A DNA stretch of 64,000 nucleotides from Halobaculum marinum. Its GTDB lineage: Archaea > Halobacteriota > Halobacteria > Halobacteriales > Haloferacaceae. Numbering within the stretch: position 1 is the stretch's first letter; each line of letters begins with the position of its first letter. The DNA is taken from contig NZ_CP119990.1 in NCBI RefSeq assembly GCF_029338555.1, positions 186,001 through 250,000 on the forward strand. Reading direction: 5' to 3'. Below, piece by piece: positions 8,129 through 16,373 of this stretch. The notes under the pieces were generated by a model, which saw only the letters and a program-made list of their open reading frames with translations, did no database searches and was not told where the DNA came from. Made by a program: the position numbers and the translations under genes.

Positions 8129-9738
8129 GCGGCGGCGAGGACCGCGCAGCCGTCGACCGTACGCCGTCGCCGCGGGCGGACGTGTGCGTCGTCGGCGCCG
8201 GGCCGGCCGGCGCCATCGTCGCGGCGGAACTCGCGTCGGCTGGCTACGACGTGGTCGTGCTCGACGCCGGGCCGCGATTCGACCCCGACGACCGCCCGGA
8301 GCGGATGGAGCGACACCTCCGACCCGGCGACGACCGACCGATCTGGGACACGGACAGCGAGCGCGACGCGTTCGTCAGTAGCGGCGACCGCCACTACCCG
8401 CTGAACGCCGCGCGAGTGAAGGGGGTCGGTGGGAGCACGCTCCACTGGCAGGCGATGGTGATGCGGATGCACGAACAGGACTTCGAGTTGGCGTCCGCGA
8501 CGGGGATGGGCGCCGACTGGCCCATCGAGTACGACGACCTCCGCCCGTTCTACGCGCGCGCCGAGGAGGAACTGTCCGTGGCGGGCGCCTCGGACAACCC
8601 GTTCGCGCCACCCCGCGAGGAGCCACATCCGCTCCCCGCGTTCCCGCCGTCGTACAGCGACTCACTGTTCGCCGAGGCGTGCGAGACGGTCGGGGTTGCG
8701 ACCCACTCGGTCCCGAACGCGCGCAACTCCGAGCCGACCGACGAGGCGGGCGCCTGCGTCGGCTACGGCACCTGTAAGCCAGTCTGCCCGTCGGGCGCGA
8801 AGTACGACGCCACCCGCCACGTCGCCGTCGCGGAGGCGAACGGCGCGCGCGTCCTCGACCGCGTGCCCGTCCAGCGACTCGACCACGACGCCGCGGGCGA
8901 GCGCGTGACTGCCGCGGTGTACGCGACCCCCGACGGCACCGAACACCGGCAGGAGGCCCGCGAATTCGTCGTCGCCGCCGGCGGCGTGGAGACGCCGCGC
9001 CTGCTCCTCCTCTCGGAGAGTGAGACGTACCCCGACGGCCTCGCGAACTCCTCGGGGGCCGTGGGCCGCTACTTCATGGACCACCTGTTCGCGGGGATGG
9101 GCGGCACGCTCGACGAGCGGACGCGCCAGAAGCACGTCGGGTTCAACACGACCGAGAGCCACCAGTTCTACGACCGCCCGGACGACTCGCGCACGGCGAT
9201 CAAACTGGAGTTCCTCAACTACGCCGGCCCCGCACCGGCTGACGTGGCGCTGTCGGCGGACACCTTCGGCGACGAGTTGCTGGACCAGATCCGTGACGCG
9301 TACGGTACCCACGTCGCGATGGGCGCACTCGTCGAGCAGTTGCCCCGGCGAGAGAACCGGATCCGACTCCACCCCTCGCGCACGGACGACCATGGCAACC
9401 CCGTGCCGGACGTGGTGTGGAGTCTGGATGCGAAGACGCGCGTGACCATCGAGCGCGCGAACGCCATCCAACGCGAGGTGCTGACCGAGATGGGCGTCGA
9501 CGTGGACTGGACCGTCGGCCCCGAGAACACCGGCCCCGCGTACCACCACATGGGGACGACCCGGATGGGGACAGACCCCGACGAGAGCGTCGTCGACCCG
9601 CAGTTACGCACCCACGACCTCGCGAACCTCACGCTCGCCGGGAGTTCCGTGTTCGTCACCGGCGGCGCGATGAACCCCACACTCACCATCGCGGCGTTAT
9701 CGCTGAAAGCCGCCGAGCACGTCGCCGAGCGACTGTAG
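8125..9738 (+). CDS. GMC-family FAD-dependent oxidoreductase (dehydrogenase large subunit)
   Basis: This 537-residue flavoprotein starts with the FAD-binding Rossmann motif VCVVGAGPAGAIVAAELASAG and an aspartate at the end of the second strand (VVLDAG). It carries GMC-type motifs: GVGGSTLHWQAMV, the YHHMGTTRMG segment with the catalytic-site histidine, and a C-terminal ...TIAALSLKAAEHV helix. It belongs to the group of gluconate 2-dehydrogenase-like membrane dehydrogenases that oxidise sugars or alcohols. It has no leader of its own and may ride with the Tat-exported small subunit. No cytochrome c subunit gene is nearby. Confidence 0.88.
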   Translation: MSGGEDRAAVDRTPSPRADVCVVGAGPAGAIVAAELASAGYDVVVLDAGPRFDPDDRPERMERHLRPGDDRPIWDTDSERDAFVSSGDRHYPLNAARVKGVGGSTLHWQAMVMRMHEQDFELASATGMGADWPIEYDDLRPFYARAEEELSVAGASDNPFAPPREEPHPLPAFPPSYSDSLFAEACETVGVATHSVPNARNSEPTDEAGACVGYGTCKPVCPSGAKYDATRHVAVAEANGARVLDRVPVQRLDHDAAGERVTAAVYATPDGTEHRQEAREFVVAAGGVETPRLLLLSESETYPDGLANSSGAVGRYFMDHLFAGMGGTLDERTRQKHVGFNTTESHQFYDRPDDSRTAIKLEFLNYAGPAPADVALSADTFGDELLDQIRDAYGTHVAMGALVEQLPRRENRIRLHPSRTDDHGNPVPDVVWSLDAKTRVTIERANAIQREVLTEMGVDVDWTVGPENTGPAYHHMGTTRMGTDPDESVVDPQLRTHDLANLTLAGSSVFVTGGAMNPTLTIAALSLKAAEHVAERL

Positions 9739-9792
9739 ACGCGGACACGACGGACGAAAGACATTTGCTCGTGCCAGCAGGTCGTGACATCG

Positions 9793-11001
9793 ATGCCCTC
9801 CAGACGCCGCTACCTCGCCGCCGTCGGCGCGAGCGCGCTCGCGACCGTCGCGGGCTGTTCGGGTGTGACCGGTCGGCCGGCCCCGTCGGAACCGCCCGCC
9901 CCCGAGACGCCGCCGTTGGACGAGGACAGACAGATATACGGGTCGGACGGGAACTGGTCGAGTTTCGGCTGCAACGCCGGCAACACGCGGAGCGTCCACG
10001 GGATTCACGCCGGCGAGGCGCCCGTCGACGGCGTGCGCGAGGACTGGCGCGTCGAGGTATCGGGGCTCCAGTACCGAGCGCCGGTCGTCGCCGACGGGCG
10101 CGTGTTCCTCCCGAGTCCCGATGGACTGCGCGTGCTCGACGCCGCCGACGGGAGCGAGTTGTGGCACGTCGACGGCATCCGCCACGCCCCCGTGGTGCGC
10201 GGCGAGACGGTGTACGTCGCGGACAGATCCGTCCCCGCCGTCCGGGCGTTCGCGGTCGACACCGGTGAGCCACGGTGGCGCGTCGAGACCGACGCGACGC
10301 CCGTCGGACCGTCGATGTACCCTGGGTCGCCGCTTGTCGTCGGGGCCGGCGAGCGCGTCCACGCGCTCGACCCCGACACCGGCGACCAGGTGTGGTCGCG
10401 CCGCCTGTTTGGCCGCGTGCTGCCGCACCCGCCGGTGTGGAACGGGTTCGCCGTCGCCGTCGCGACCGATGCCGGGCAGGTGTCGCTGCTGTCGCTCGAC
10501 GACGGCGTCGGAATCCACCGGACCAATCTTCCGGCTCGGCCGACGTGCCCGCCGAGCGCCGACACCGACGCGGTGTACGTCACCTGTCTCGACGGCACGA
10601 CGTACGCGCTCGGTGGGAAGGCGAACGGGTGGAGCCGTGCGTGGAAGGTCCAGACGGGGTGGACGAAGGGTGGACTCGCCGTCGACTCGGGACTGGTGTT
10701 CGCCGGGAGCATCGTCGACCTCCACGCCATCGACTCAGAGACCGGCGAGGTGCAGTGGTCACACGGCGTGGGTGACTGGGACCAGACGGCGCCCGCACTC
10801 GGTCGAGACACGCTGTTCGTCGGTGGCGACCGTCTGTGGGCGCTGGACCCGACCGAGGGAGGCGGCGACGCCGGGCCGCCGATCCGGTTCGAGCGTTCGT
10901 TCCACGGGCGCGTCGGTCCGGGACCGGTCCTCGACGACGGGAGTGTGTACGTCGTCGCCGAGACCGGCGAGGAGACGACGCACCTGCTCTCGCTGTCGTA
11001 G
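9793..11001 (+). CDS. PQQ-type beta-propeller Tat lipoprotein
   Basis: This 402-residue protein begins with MPSRRRYLAAVGASALATVAGC, whose Tat motif and lipobox predict export and lipid anchoring. The rest is a series of PQQ/YWTD-like blades, recognisable by repeats such as LDAADGSELW, VDTGEPRW, LDPDTGDQVW and IDSETGEVQW. The blade motif alone does not prove PQQ binding; many haloarchaeal members are scaffold-like. It follows the GMC gene by 54 bp and is likely in the same operon. ATG 9793 is preferred to the GTG at 9784. Confidence 0.82.
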   Translation: MPSRRRYLAAVGASALATVAGCSGVTGRPAPSEPPAPETPPLDEDRQIYGSDGNWSSFGCNAGNTRSVHGIHAGEAPVDGVREDWRVEVSGLQYRAPVVADGRVFLPSPDGLRVLDAADGSELWHVDGIRHAPVVRGETVYVADRSVPAVRAFAVDTGEPRWRVETDATPVGPSMYPGSPLVVGAGERVHALDPDTGDQVWSRRLFGRVLPHPPVWNGFAVAVATDAGQVSLLSLDDGVGIHRTNLPARPTCPPSADTDAVYVTCLDGTTYALGGKANGWSRAWKVQTGWTKGGLAVDSGLVFAGSIVDLHAIDSETGEVQWSHGVGDWDQTAPALGRDTLFVGGDRLWALDPTEGGGDAGPPIRFERSFHGRVGPGPVLDDGSVYVVAETGEETTHLLSLS

Positions 11002-11071
11002 CCTGGTCGACGGAACCGTCACACACCGGGACGGCTGGTGGGGTTTTGGGCCGCCGAAAAACCGACACCCT

Positions 11072-11085
11072 TTAGGCCGACCTAA
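11072..11085. promoter_or_regulatory. Candidate iron-regulator (DtxR/SirR/Idr-type) operator
   Basis: TTAGGCCGACCTAA is a perfect TTAGG-N4-CCTAA palindrome ending 16 nt before the ATG at 11102, overlapping the expected transcription start. It heads an operon encoding an iron(III)-type ABC transporter, the strongest support for an iron-responsive regulator. Confidence 0.75.
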
Positions 11086-11101
11086 TCGGTTGTGGAGATG
11101 A

Positions 11102-12283
11102 ATGAGTACCACGCAGGACATCTGTGTCGTCGTCCCGACGATTCGGGAGTACGAGTGCCTCCGCGAGTACGTCGCGAACGCTCGTCACCACGGCTTCGAC
11201 ACGGACCGGCTGTTCTTCGTCCTCGTGACCGAGGACTTCTGTGATACGGACGCGATGGCGACGATGTTGGACGAGGAAGACGTCGACGGCGTCGTCTTCG
11301 ACGGGAGCGCCCGCGAGGAGTGGTTCGCCGACCACGACGCCGCGGAGTTCTCGCACCTGATCCCCGCCGCGAGTCACGCCCAGACCTCCTTCGGGCTGCT
11401 GTACCTGTGGGCCCACGAGCGCTTCGAGTACGGCGTGTTCATCGACGACGACACGCTGCCACACCCCGAGGAGGACTACTTCGGCACGCACATGGACAAC
11501 CTCGCGCACGAGGGCGAGGTCGAGTCCGTCTCCTCCGACGAGTCGTGGGTGAACGTGCTGTACCAGTCGGACACGGACCTGTACCCGCGCGGCTACCCGT
11601 ACGCCGCGATGGACGAGACGGTCGAGACCGACACCGAACACGTCGAGGAGGTCGTCGCCTCTCAGGGGCTGTGGACGAACGTCCCCGACCTCGACGCCGT
11701 CCGGATCCTGATGGACGGCGACCTGCAGGGACAGGCACAGACGCTCACGGAGACGAGCGACTTCGACCACGACTTCGTCGCCGCGGAGGGGCAGTATCTC
11801 ACCGTCTGCTCGATGAACCTCGCGTTCCGTCGTGAGGTCGTTCCCGCGTTCTACCAACTGCCGATGGACGACAACGAGTGGGAGGTGGGTCGCTTCGACG
11901 ACATCTGGTCGGGACTGTTCCTTAAGCGCGCCGCCGACGAACTCGGCAAGCAAGTGTACAACGGCGGCCCGCTGTGCGAGCACAACAAGGCGCCGCGCTC
12001 GACGTTCGACGACCTCGCCAACGAGGTCGCCGGCCTCGAACTGAACGAGCACGTCTGGGAGGTGCTCGACGACGTCGCCCACGGCGCCGACTCCTTCGAG
12101 GCGGCGTTCGCAGAGATGGCCGACGCGCTCGCGGAGGGCGACTTCTCCGAGTGGAACAACGGCGCGTTCCTCAACCACTGCGGCGAGTACATGCGCGACT
12201 GGCTCGACTGCCTCGACCGCGTCGAGGGCGCGGGGACGCGTGCAGTCGCCGCGGACGCCCCGGAGGTGCCCGCCGATGACTGA
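11102..12283 (+). CDS. RGP-family protein (UDP-arabinopyranose mutase / alpha-1,4-glucan-protein synthase-like)
   Basis: This 393-residue protein matches the reversibly glycosylated polypeptide family. It has the N-terminal VVVPTIREYECL nucleotide-sugar-binding strand, the acidic DDD metal motif near residues 115-117 (VFIDDDTLP), and a later LTVCSMNLAFRREVVPAFYQ segment typical of the family. Plant members interconvert UDP-arabinose ring forms and become self-glycosylated. The archaeal substrate is unknown. It is the first gene of the iron-transporter operon, overlapping the binding-protein gene by 8 nt, so a role tied to iron uptake or a surface glycan made under iron limitation is possible. 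Confidence 0.8.
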   Translation: MSTTQDICVVVPTIREYECLREYVANARHHGFDTDRLFFVLVTEDFCDTDAMATMLDEEDVDGVVFDGSAREEWFADHDAAEFSHLIPAASHAQTSFGLLYLWAHERFEYGVFIDDDTLPHPEEDYFGTHMDNLAHEGEVESVSSDESWVNVLYQSDTDLYPRGYPYAAMDETVETDTEHVEEVVASQGLWTNVPDLDAVRILMDGDLQGQAQTLTETSDFDHDFVAAEGQYLTVCSMNLAFRREVVPAFYQLPMDDNEWEVGRFDDIWSGLFLKRAADELGKQVYNGGPLCEHNKAPRSTFDDLANEVAGLELNEHVWEVLDDVAHGADSFEAAFAEMADALAEGDFSEWNNGAFLNHCGEYMRDWLDCLDRVEGAGTRAVAADAPEVPADD

Positions 12284-13451
12284 CGAGCGTCGCACCTACC
12301 GGCGCCGCAAGGTGCTGGCGGGGCTCGGCACCGCAGGTGCGGCCGGACTCGCCGGCTGTGGCGGCCTCGTCGGCGGTGGCGGGGGCGGAGGCGGCGGCGG
12401 CGGTGGCGGGGGCGGCGAGAACTCTATCGGTGCCGCCTTCGACGAGTTCCGCGGCTCCGGTCCGCTCGCGGAGGGGCGCGGCGACCTCGGCGGCACGCGG
12501 ATCGAGGACCTGCCGGACCTGTCGGGCGAGTTGACCATCTACCTCGGCGGCGGCGAAGGTGGCCTCTACCGCGACCTGCTCGCGAAGTTCGAGCAGATCT
12601 ACCCCGACTTCAGCTACAACGCGCGCGAGTCCGGCACGTCCGACGCCGCGAACACGATCATCAGCGAGGGCGCGGCGACGCCCGCGGACGTGTTCTGGTC
12701 GGTCGACGCCGGGTCGCTCGCGGCGGTCGCGGGCGAGGGGCTGACGGCGACGCTCCCGAGCGAAGTCGTCGACCCGGTGCCCGACGAGTTCCACCCGGAT
12801 GACGGCTGGGTCGGCACGGCCGGTCGCGCCCGGGCGGTGCCGTACAACACCGCGGAGTTGTCGGGCGACGACGTGCCGGACACCGTGATGGACTTCCCGG
12901 ACACGCCCGCACTGGCGGACGCGATGGGCTGGGCACCCACCTACGGCGCGTTCCAGGCGTTCGTCACCGCGATGCGACTCATCGAGGGCGAGGACGACAC
13001 GCGTGCGTGGCTGGAGGGGATGCTCGAGGCCGGCGTCACCCAGTACAACAACGAGTTCCTCGTGTCGAACGCCGTCGCCGACGGTGCGCTCAACGCCGGC
13101 TTCGCGAACCACTACTACGCGCTGCGCGTGCAGGCCGCACGGCCGAACGCCCCGCTCGACCTGGCGTTCACCAGCGGCGACGCGGGCGCGCTCATCAACG
13201 CCGCCGGCGCGGAGGTGCTGTCGGCGAGCCAGAACCAGGAGTTGGCGTTCACGTTCGTGCGACACTTGCTGTCGGCAGAGGCGCAGGAGTTCTTCGCGAC
13301 CCGAACGTACGCGTACCCGATGGTCGCGGACATCCCGCCGGTCGGCGGACTGCCACCGATCGACGAGCTGAACCCGCCGAGCATCGATCTGACGGAGCTG
13401 TCGAACATCCAGCCCACGCTGGAACTGATGCGCGAAGCGGGGGTGCTGTGA
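12276..13451 (+). CDS. Iron(III)-type ABC transporter substrate-binding lipoprotein
   Basis: This 391-residue protein has a Tat-like leader (RRRKVLAGLGTAGAAG) and lipobox LAGC, followed by an unusually long polyglycine linker at about residues 25-48 coded by GGC/GGG runs. The mature part is a class II periplasmic-binding fold like FbpA/AfuA, including the NHYYALRV segment, whose paired tyrosines correspond to the iron-binding tyrosines of FbpA. It captures iron(III) or a chelate outside the membrane for the permease encoded next. Start ATG 12276 overlaps the previous stop; the longer in-frame start at 12240 lies inside the RGP gene. Confidence 0.87.
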   Translation: MTDERRTYRRRKVLAGLGTAGAAGLAGCGGLVGGGGGGGGGGGGGGGENSIGAAFDEFRGSGPLAEGRGDLGGTRIEDLPDLSGELTIYLGGGEGGLYRDLLAKFEQIYPDFSYNARESGTSDAANTIISEGAATPADVFWSVDAGSLAAVAGEGLTATLPSEVVDPVPDEFHPDDGWVGTAGRARAVPYNTAELSGDDVPDTVMDFPDTPALADAMGWAPTYGAFQAFVTAMRLIEGEDDTRAWLEGMLEAGVTQYNNEFLVSNAVADGALNAGFANHYYALRVQAARPNAPLDLAFTSGDAGALINAAGAEVLSASQNQELAFTFVRHLLSAEAQEFFATRTYAYPMVADIPPVGGLPPIDELNPPSIDLTELSNIQPTLELMREAGVL

Positions 13452-13468
13452 CGGTGGAGGCGATCTGA

Positions 13469-15127
13469 ATGGCCCCGGGCGGGGGCTTCGGCCGCGTCGG
13501 CGAACTGCTCGAGGACGGCGACGACGAGCCGAGCGTGGCGGTCGTCCTCCTGGCGGCGGGCGTCGCAGCGGCCGTGCTCTCGCCACTCGTGTGGCTCCTC
13601 GTCAGCGCCGCCGAGTTGTCAGTCGACGACGCGCTCGGACTGATCGCGTCGGGGACGACGACGGAAGTGCTGATCAACAGCCTCGCGCTCGTCGGCGTCG
13701 TCACCGCGGCGTCGGTGGCGCTGGGCGTCCCCCTCGCGGTGTTGACCGTCCAGACGGACCTCCCGTTCAGACGCGCGTGGACCGTCCTCGCGGCGCTCCC
13801 GCTGGTCGTCCCGAGCTACATCGGCGCGTTCGCGTACGTGTCGGCGTTCGGCCCCAGCGGCGCACTCCCCGACCTGTTCACGCAGTACGGCGTCGGCTTC
13901 GTGAACCCGTACCTCCCGACGGTGTACGGCCTCGGCGGGACGGCGCTCGTCCTCACGCTGTTCACCTACCCGTACGTGTTCCTCACGACGCGGGCGTCGT
14001 TGCTGTCGTTCGACACGACGCAGTTGGAGGCCGCGCGGACACTGAACCACTCGTACCCGCAGGCGTTCCGCCGCGTCATCCTCCCGCAGATCGCACCGGG
14101 TGTCACCGCCGGCGCCCTCCTCGTCGCGCTGTACACGCTGTCTGACTTCGGGACGCCTGCGATCATGCGGTTCGACGTGTTCACGCGCGTTATCTACGTC
14201 GAGTTGAACAGCTTCGGCGTGGGGCGGGCGAACGCCACGCTGCTGTCGATCCAACTGCTCGCCGTGACCGCGGTGATCCTCGCGCTGGAGTCGCGCGTCA
14301 GCGGCGACACCGCCGCCGGCTACGGCACGCCGTCGTCGGTGAAGACGGTCGTGTCGCTGGGGCCGTTCCGGTGGCTCGCCGCCGCCGTCCCGGCGGTCGT
14401 GAGCCTGTTCACGCTGGCGCTGCCGGTCGGCATCCTCACGATGTGGCTGGTCCGCTCGGGGCCGGGCTACACCGGCGGCGGCCTCGCGTTCCGCCCCGAG
14501 TTCGCGACCAACTCCGTGTACGTCGCCGTGTTTACCGCGGCCGCGACAGTGCTGTTCGCACTGCCGGTCGCGTACTACGCGGGGCGGTCGGACTCGCCGC
14601 TGGCGAAGGTGACAGAGCGAGCGACGTACCTCGGCTACGCCATGCCCGGCGTCGTGCTCGGCCTGGCGCTGGTGTTCTTCTCCAGTCAGTGGCTGCGCGA
14701 CACCGTCAGCCCGGGAGCGGCCCAACTCGTCTACCAGTCGCTCCCCCTGCTCGTGTTCGCGTACGTCGTGCGGTTCCTCCCGCAGGCGGTCGGCTCGACC
14801 CGCTCGTCGGTGCTGGGCGTCGACCGCGACCTCGTCGGCGCCGCCCGTCTGCTCGGCGAACCGCCACGGGGCGCGTTCCGTCGCGTGACGCTGCCGCTCA
14901 TCTCCCCGGGCCTGCTCGCGGGGGCGGCGCTCGTGTTCCTCACGACGATGAAGGAACTCGACACGACGCTGATCCTCCATCCGACAGGGTTTACAACGAT
15001 AGTGACCTACATCTGGCGTGTTCAAGAAGCCGGATACTACGGTCGCGCCGCCTTGCCGGCGCTCGTGTTAGTGGCCGTGTCCGGCCTCTCGATGGTGCCG
15101 CTACTCAGGGGACGCGACGATGACTGA
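13469..15127 (+). CDS. Iron(III)-type ABC transporter permease (fused two-half)
   Basis: This 552-residue membrane protein has about twelve helices in two homologous halves, each with an EAA-type cytoplasmic loop: EAARTLNHSYPQAFRRVILPQIAPG in the first half and a matching GAARLLGEPPRGAFRRVTLP in the second. This is the FbpB/SfuB design, in which one chain forms the whole channel. It lies 17 bp after the binding-protein gene and overlaps the ATPase gene by 8 nt (ATGACTGA), so the three are translated together. Confidence 0.9.
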   Translation: MAPGGGFGRVGELLEDGDDEPSVAVVLLAAGVAAAVLSPLVWLLVSAAELSVDDALGLIASGTTTEVLINSLALVGVVTAASVALGVPLAVLTVQTDLPFRRAWTVLAALPLVVPSYIGAFAYVSAFGPSGALPDLFTQYGVGFVNPYLPTVYGLGGTALVLTLFTYPYVFLTTRASLLSFDTTQLEAARTLNHSYPQAFRRVILPQIAPGVTAGALLVALYTLSDFGTPAIMRFDVFTRVIYVELNSFGVGRANATLLSIQLLAVTAVILALESRVSGDTAAGYGTPSSVKTVVSLGPFRWLAAAVPAVVSLFTLALPVGILTMWLVRSGPGYTGGGLAFRPEFATNSVYVAVFTAAATVLFALPVAYYAGRSDSPLAKVTERATYLGYAMPGVVLGLALVFFSSQWLRDTVSPGAAQLVYQSLPLLVFAYVVRFLPQAVGSTRSSVLGVDRDLVGAARLLGEPPRGAFRRVTLPLISPGLLAGAALVFLTTMKELDTTLILHPTGFTTIVTYIWRVQEAGYYGRAALPALVLVAVSGLSMVPLLRGRDDD

Positions 15128-16373
15128 CGACTCACACCTCACCGACGCCGACGCGACTGACACGCCGACTGCGACCGCGGGGGACGCCGACGGCACCGAC
15201 CCCGCCACAGACGGCGGCACGACCGTCGGCGCCGCAGACGGCGTCGACGACGGCGTGGCGAACGACCCGGTCGTCGGTGGGACCGACGGCGTGGACGCCG
15301 ACGAAGCCGTCGGCGAACCGGTCCTCGAACTGAGCGACGTGATCAAGCGATTCGGCTCAGAGACGGCAGTCTCGGGGATGGACCTCACCGTCCGCGAGGG
15401 GGAACTCGTCACGCTGCTCGGCCCGTCTGGCTGCGGCAAGACGACGACGCTCCGAATGATCGCCGGACTCGAGGCGCCCACCGAGGGGACCATCGCCGTC
15501 GCCGGCGACGTCGTCGCGGGCGAGGGGTCGGTGACGCCGCCCGAAGAGCGAGACGTGGGGCTCGTGTTCCAGGAGTTCGCGCTGTTTCCGCACCTCACCG
15601 TCGCCGAGAACATCGCCTTCGGGCTAGACGACCCCGACTCCGCGGCCGCCGAACGGCGCGTCGCCGACCTGCTGGAGTTGGTCGGCCTCGCCGACTACGG
15701 GGACCGTTCGCCCGCGGACCTGTCGGGCGGCCAGCGCCAGCGGGTCGCGCTGGCTCGCTCGCTGGCGCCCGAGCCGGACGTGCTGCTGCTCGACGAACCG
15801 TTCTCGAACCTCGACGTGAGCCTGCGTGTCCGGATGCGCGAGGAGGTGAAGCGCATCCTCGACGAGGCGGGCGTCACCGCCGTCTCCGTCACCCACGACC
15901 AAGAGGAGGCGCTGTCCATCTCCGACCGCGTCGCCGTCGTCAACGAGGGGAAGGTCGAACAGATGGGCGACCCGGGCGAGGTGTTCGAACACCCGACCTC
16001 CCGGTTCGTCGCCTCCTTCCTCGGGCAGGCGAGTTTCCTGCCCGCTCGCGTCGGCGAGGACGGCATCGAGACGGCGGTCGGCTCGTACGACCGGGAGCTG
16101 TTGAAGGGGCTCGGCGACGGCTACGTCGGCAGCCACGTCGACGTGCTCGTGCGCCCGGACGACCTCCGCGCGACGCCCGTCGGCGACGGCGACGCGGACG
16201 GCGAAGTGATCCGGCGCCAGTACACCGGCCCCTCGTTCGTCTACCACGTGAAGCTCCACGACGGGACGGTCCTCCGGTGTCTCCACAACCACACAGAGGA
16301 GTTCGAAGTGGGCGAGTCGGTCGCGGTGACACTCGTCGCCGACCACGCGCTCGCGTGGTACCCCGCCCAGTAG
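15120..16373 (+). CDS. Iron(III)-type ABC transporter ATP-binding protein
   Basis: This 417-residue ATPase has a long, very acidic N-terminal extension of about 65 residues before the ABC domain, presumably a halophilic surface feature. Walker A is GPSGCGKTTT (about 101-110), the signature is LSGGQRQRVALAR, Walker B VLLLDEPFSNLD and the switch histidine VTHDQEEAL. The C-terminal 100 residues form a TOBE-like regulatory domain. It energises the permease encoded just upstream. Its TAG stop is followed without a gap by the next gene's ATG. Confidence 0.9.
   Translation: MTDDSHLTDADATDTPTATAGDADGTDPATDGGTTVGAADGVDDGVANDPVVGGTDGVDADEAVGEPVLELSDVIKRFGSETAVSGMDLTVREGELVTLLGPSGCGKTTTLRMIAGLEAPTEGTIAVAGDVVAGEGSVTPPEERDVGLVFQEFALFPHLTVAENIAFGLDDPDSAAAERRVADLLELVGLADYGDRSPADLSGGQRQRVALARSLAPEPDVLLLDEPFSNLDVSLRVRMREEVKRILDEAGVTAVSVTHDQEEALSISDRVAVVNEGKVEQMGDPGEVFEHPTSRFVASFLGQASFLPARVGEDGIETAVGSYDRELLKGLGDGYVGSHVDVLVRPDDLRATPVGDGDADGEVIRRQYTGPSFVYHVKLHDGTVLRCLHNHTEEFEVGESVAVTLVADHALAWYPAQ

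Noticed and set aside
12350..12420. Polyglycine-coding GGC/GGG run as a possible assembly artefact
   Set aside because: The frame stays open and polyglycine or acidic linkers after lipoboxes are common in haloarchaeal lipoproteins, so it is kept as a linker; its exact length could still be wrong.
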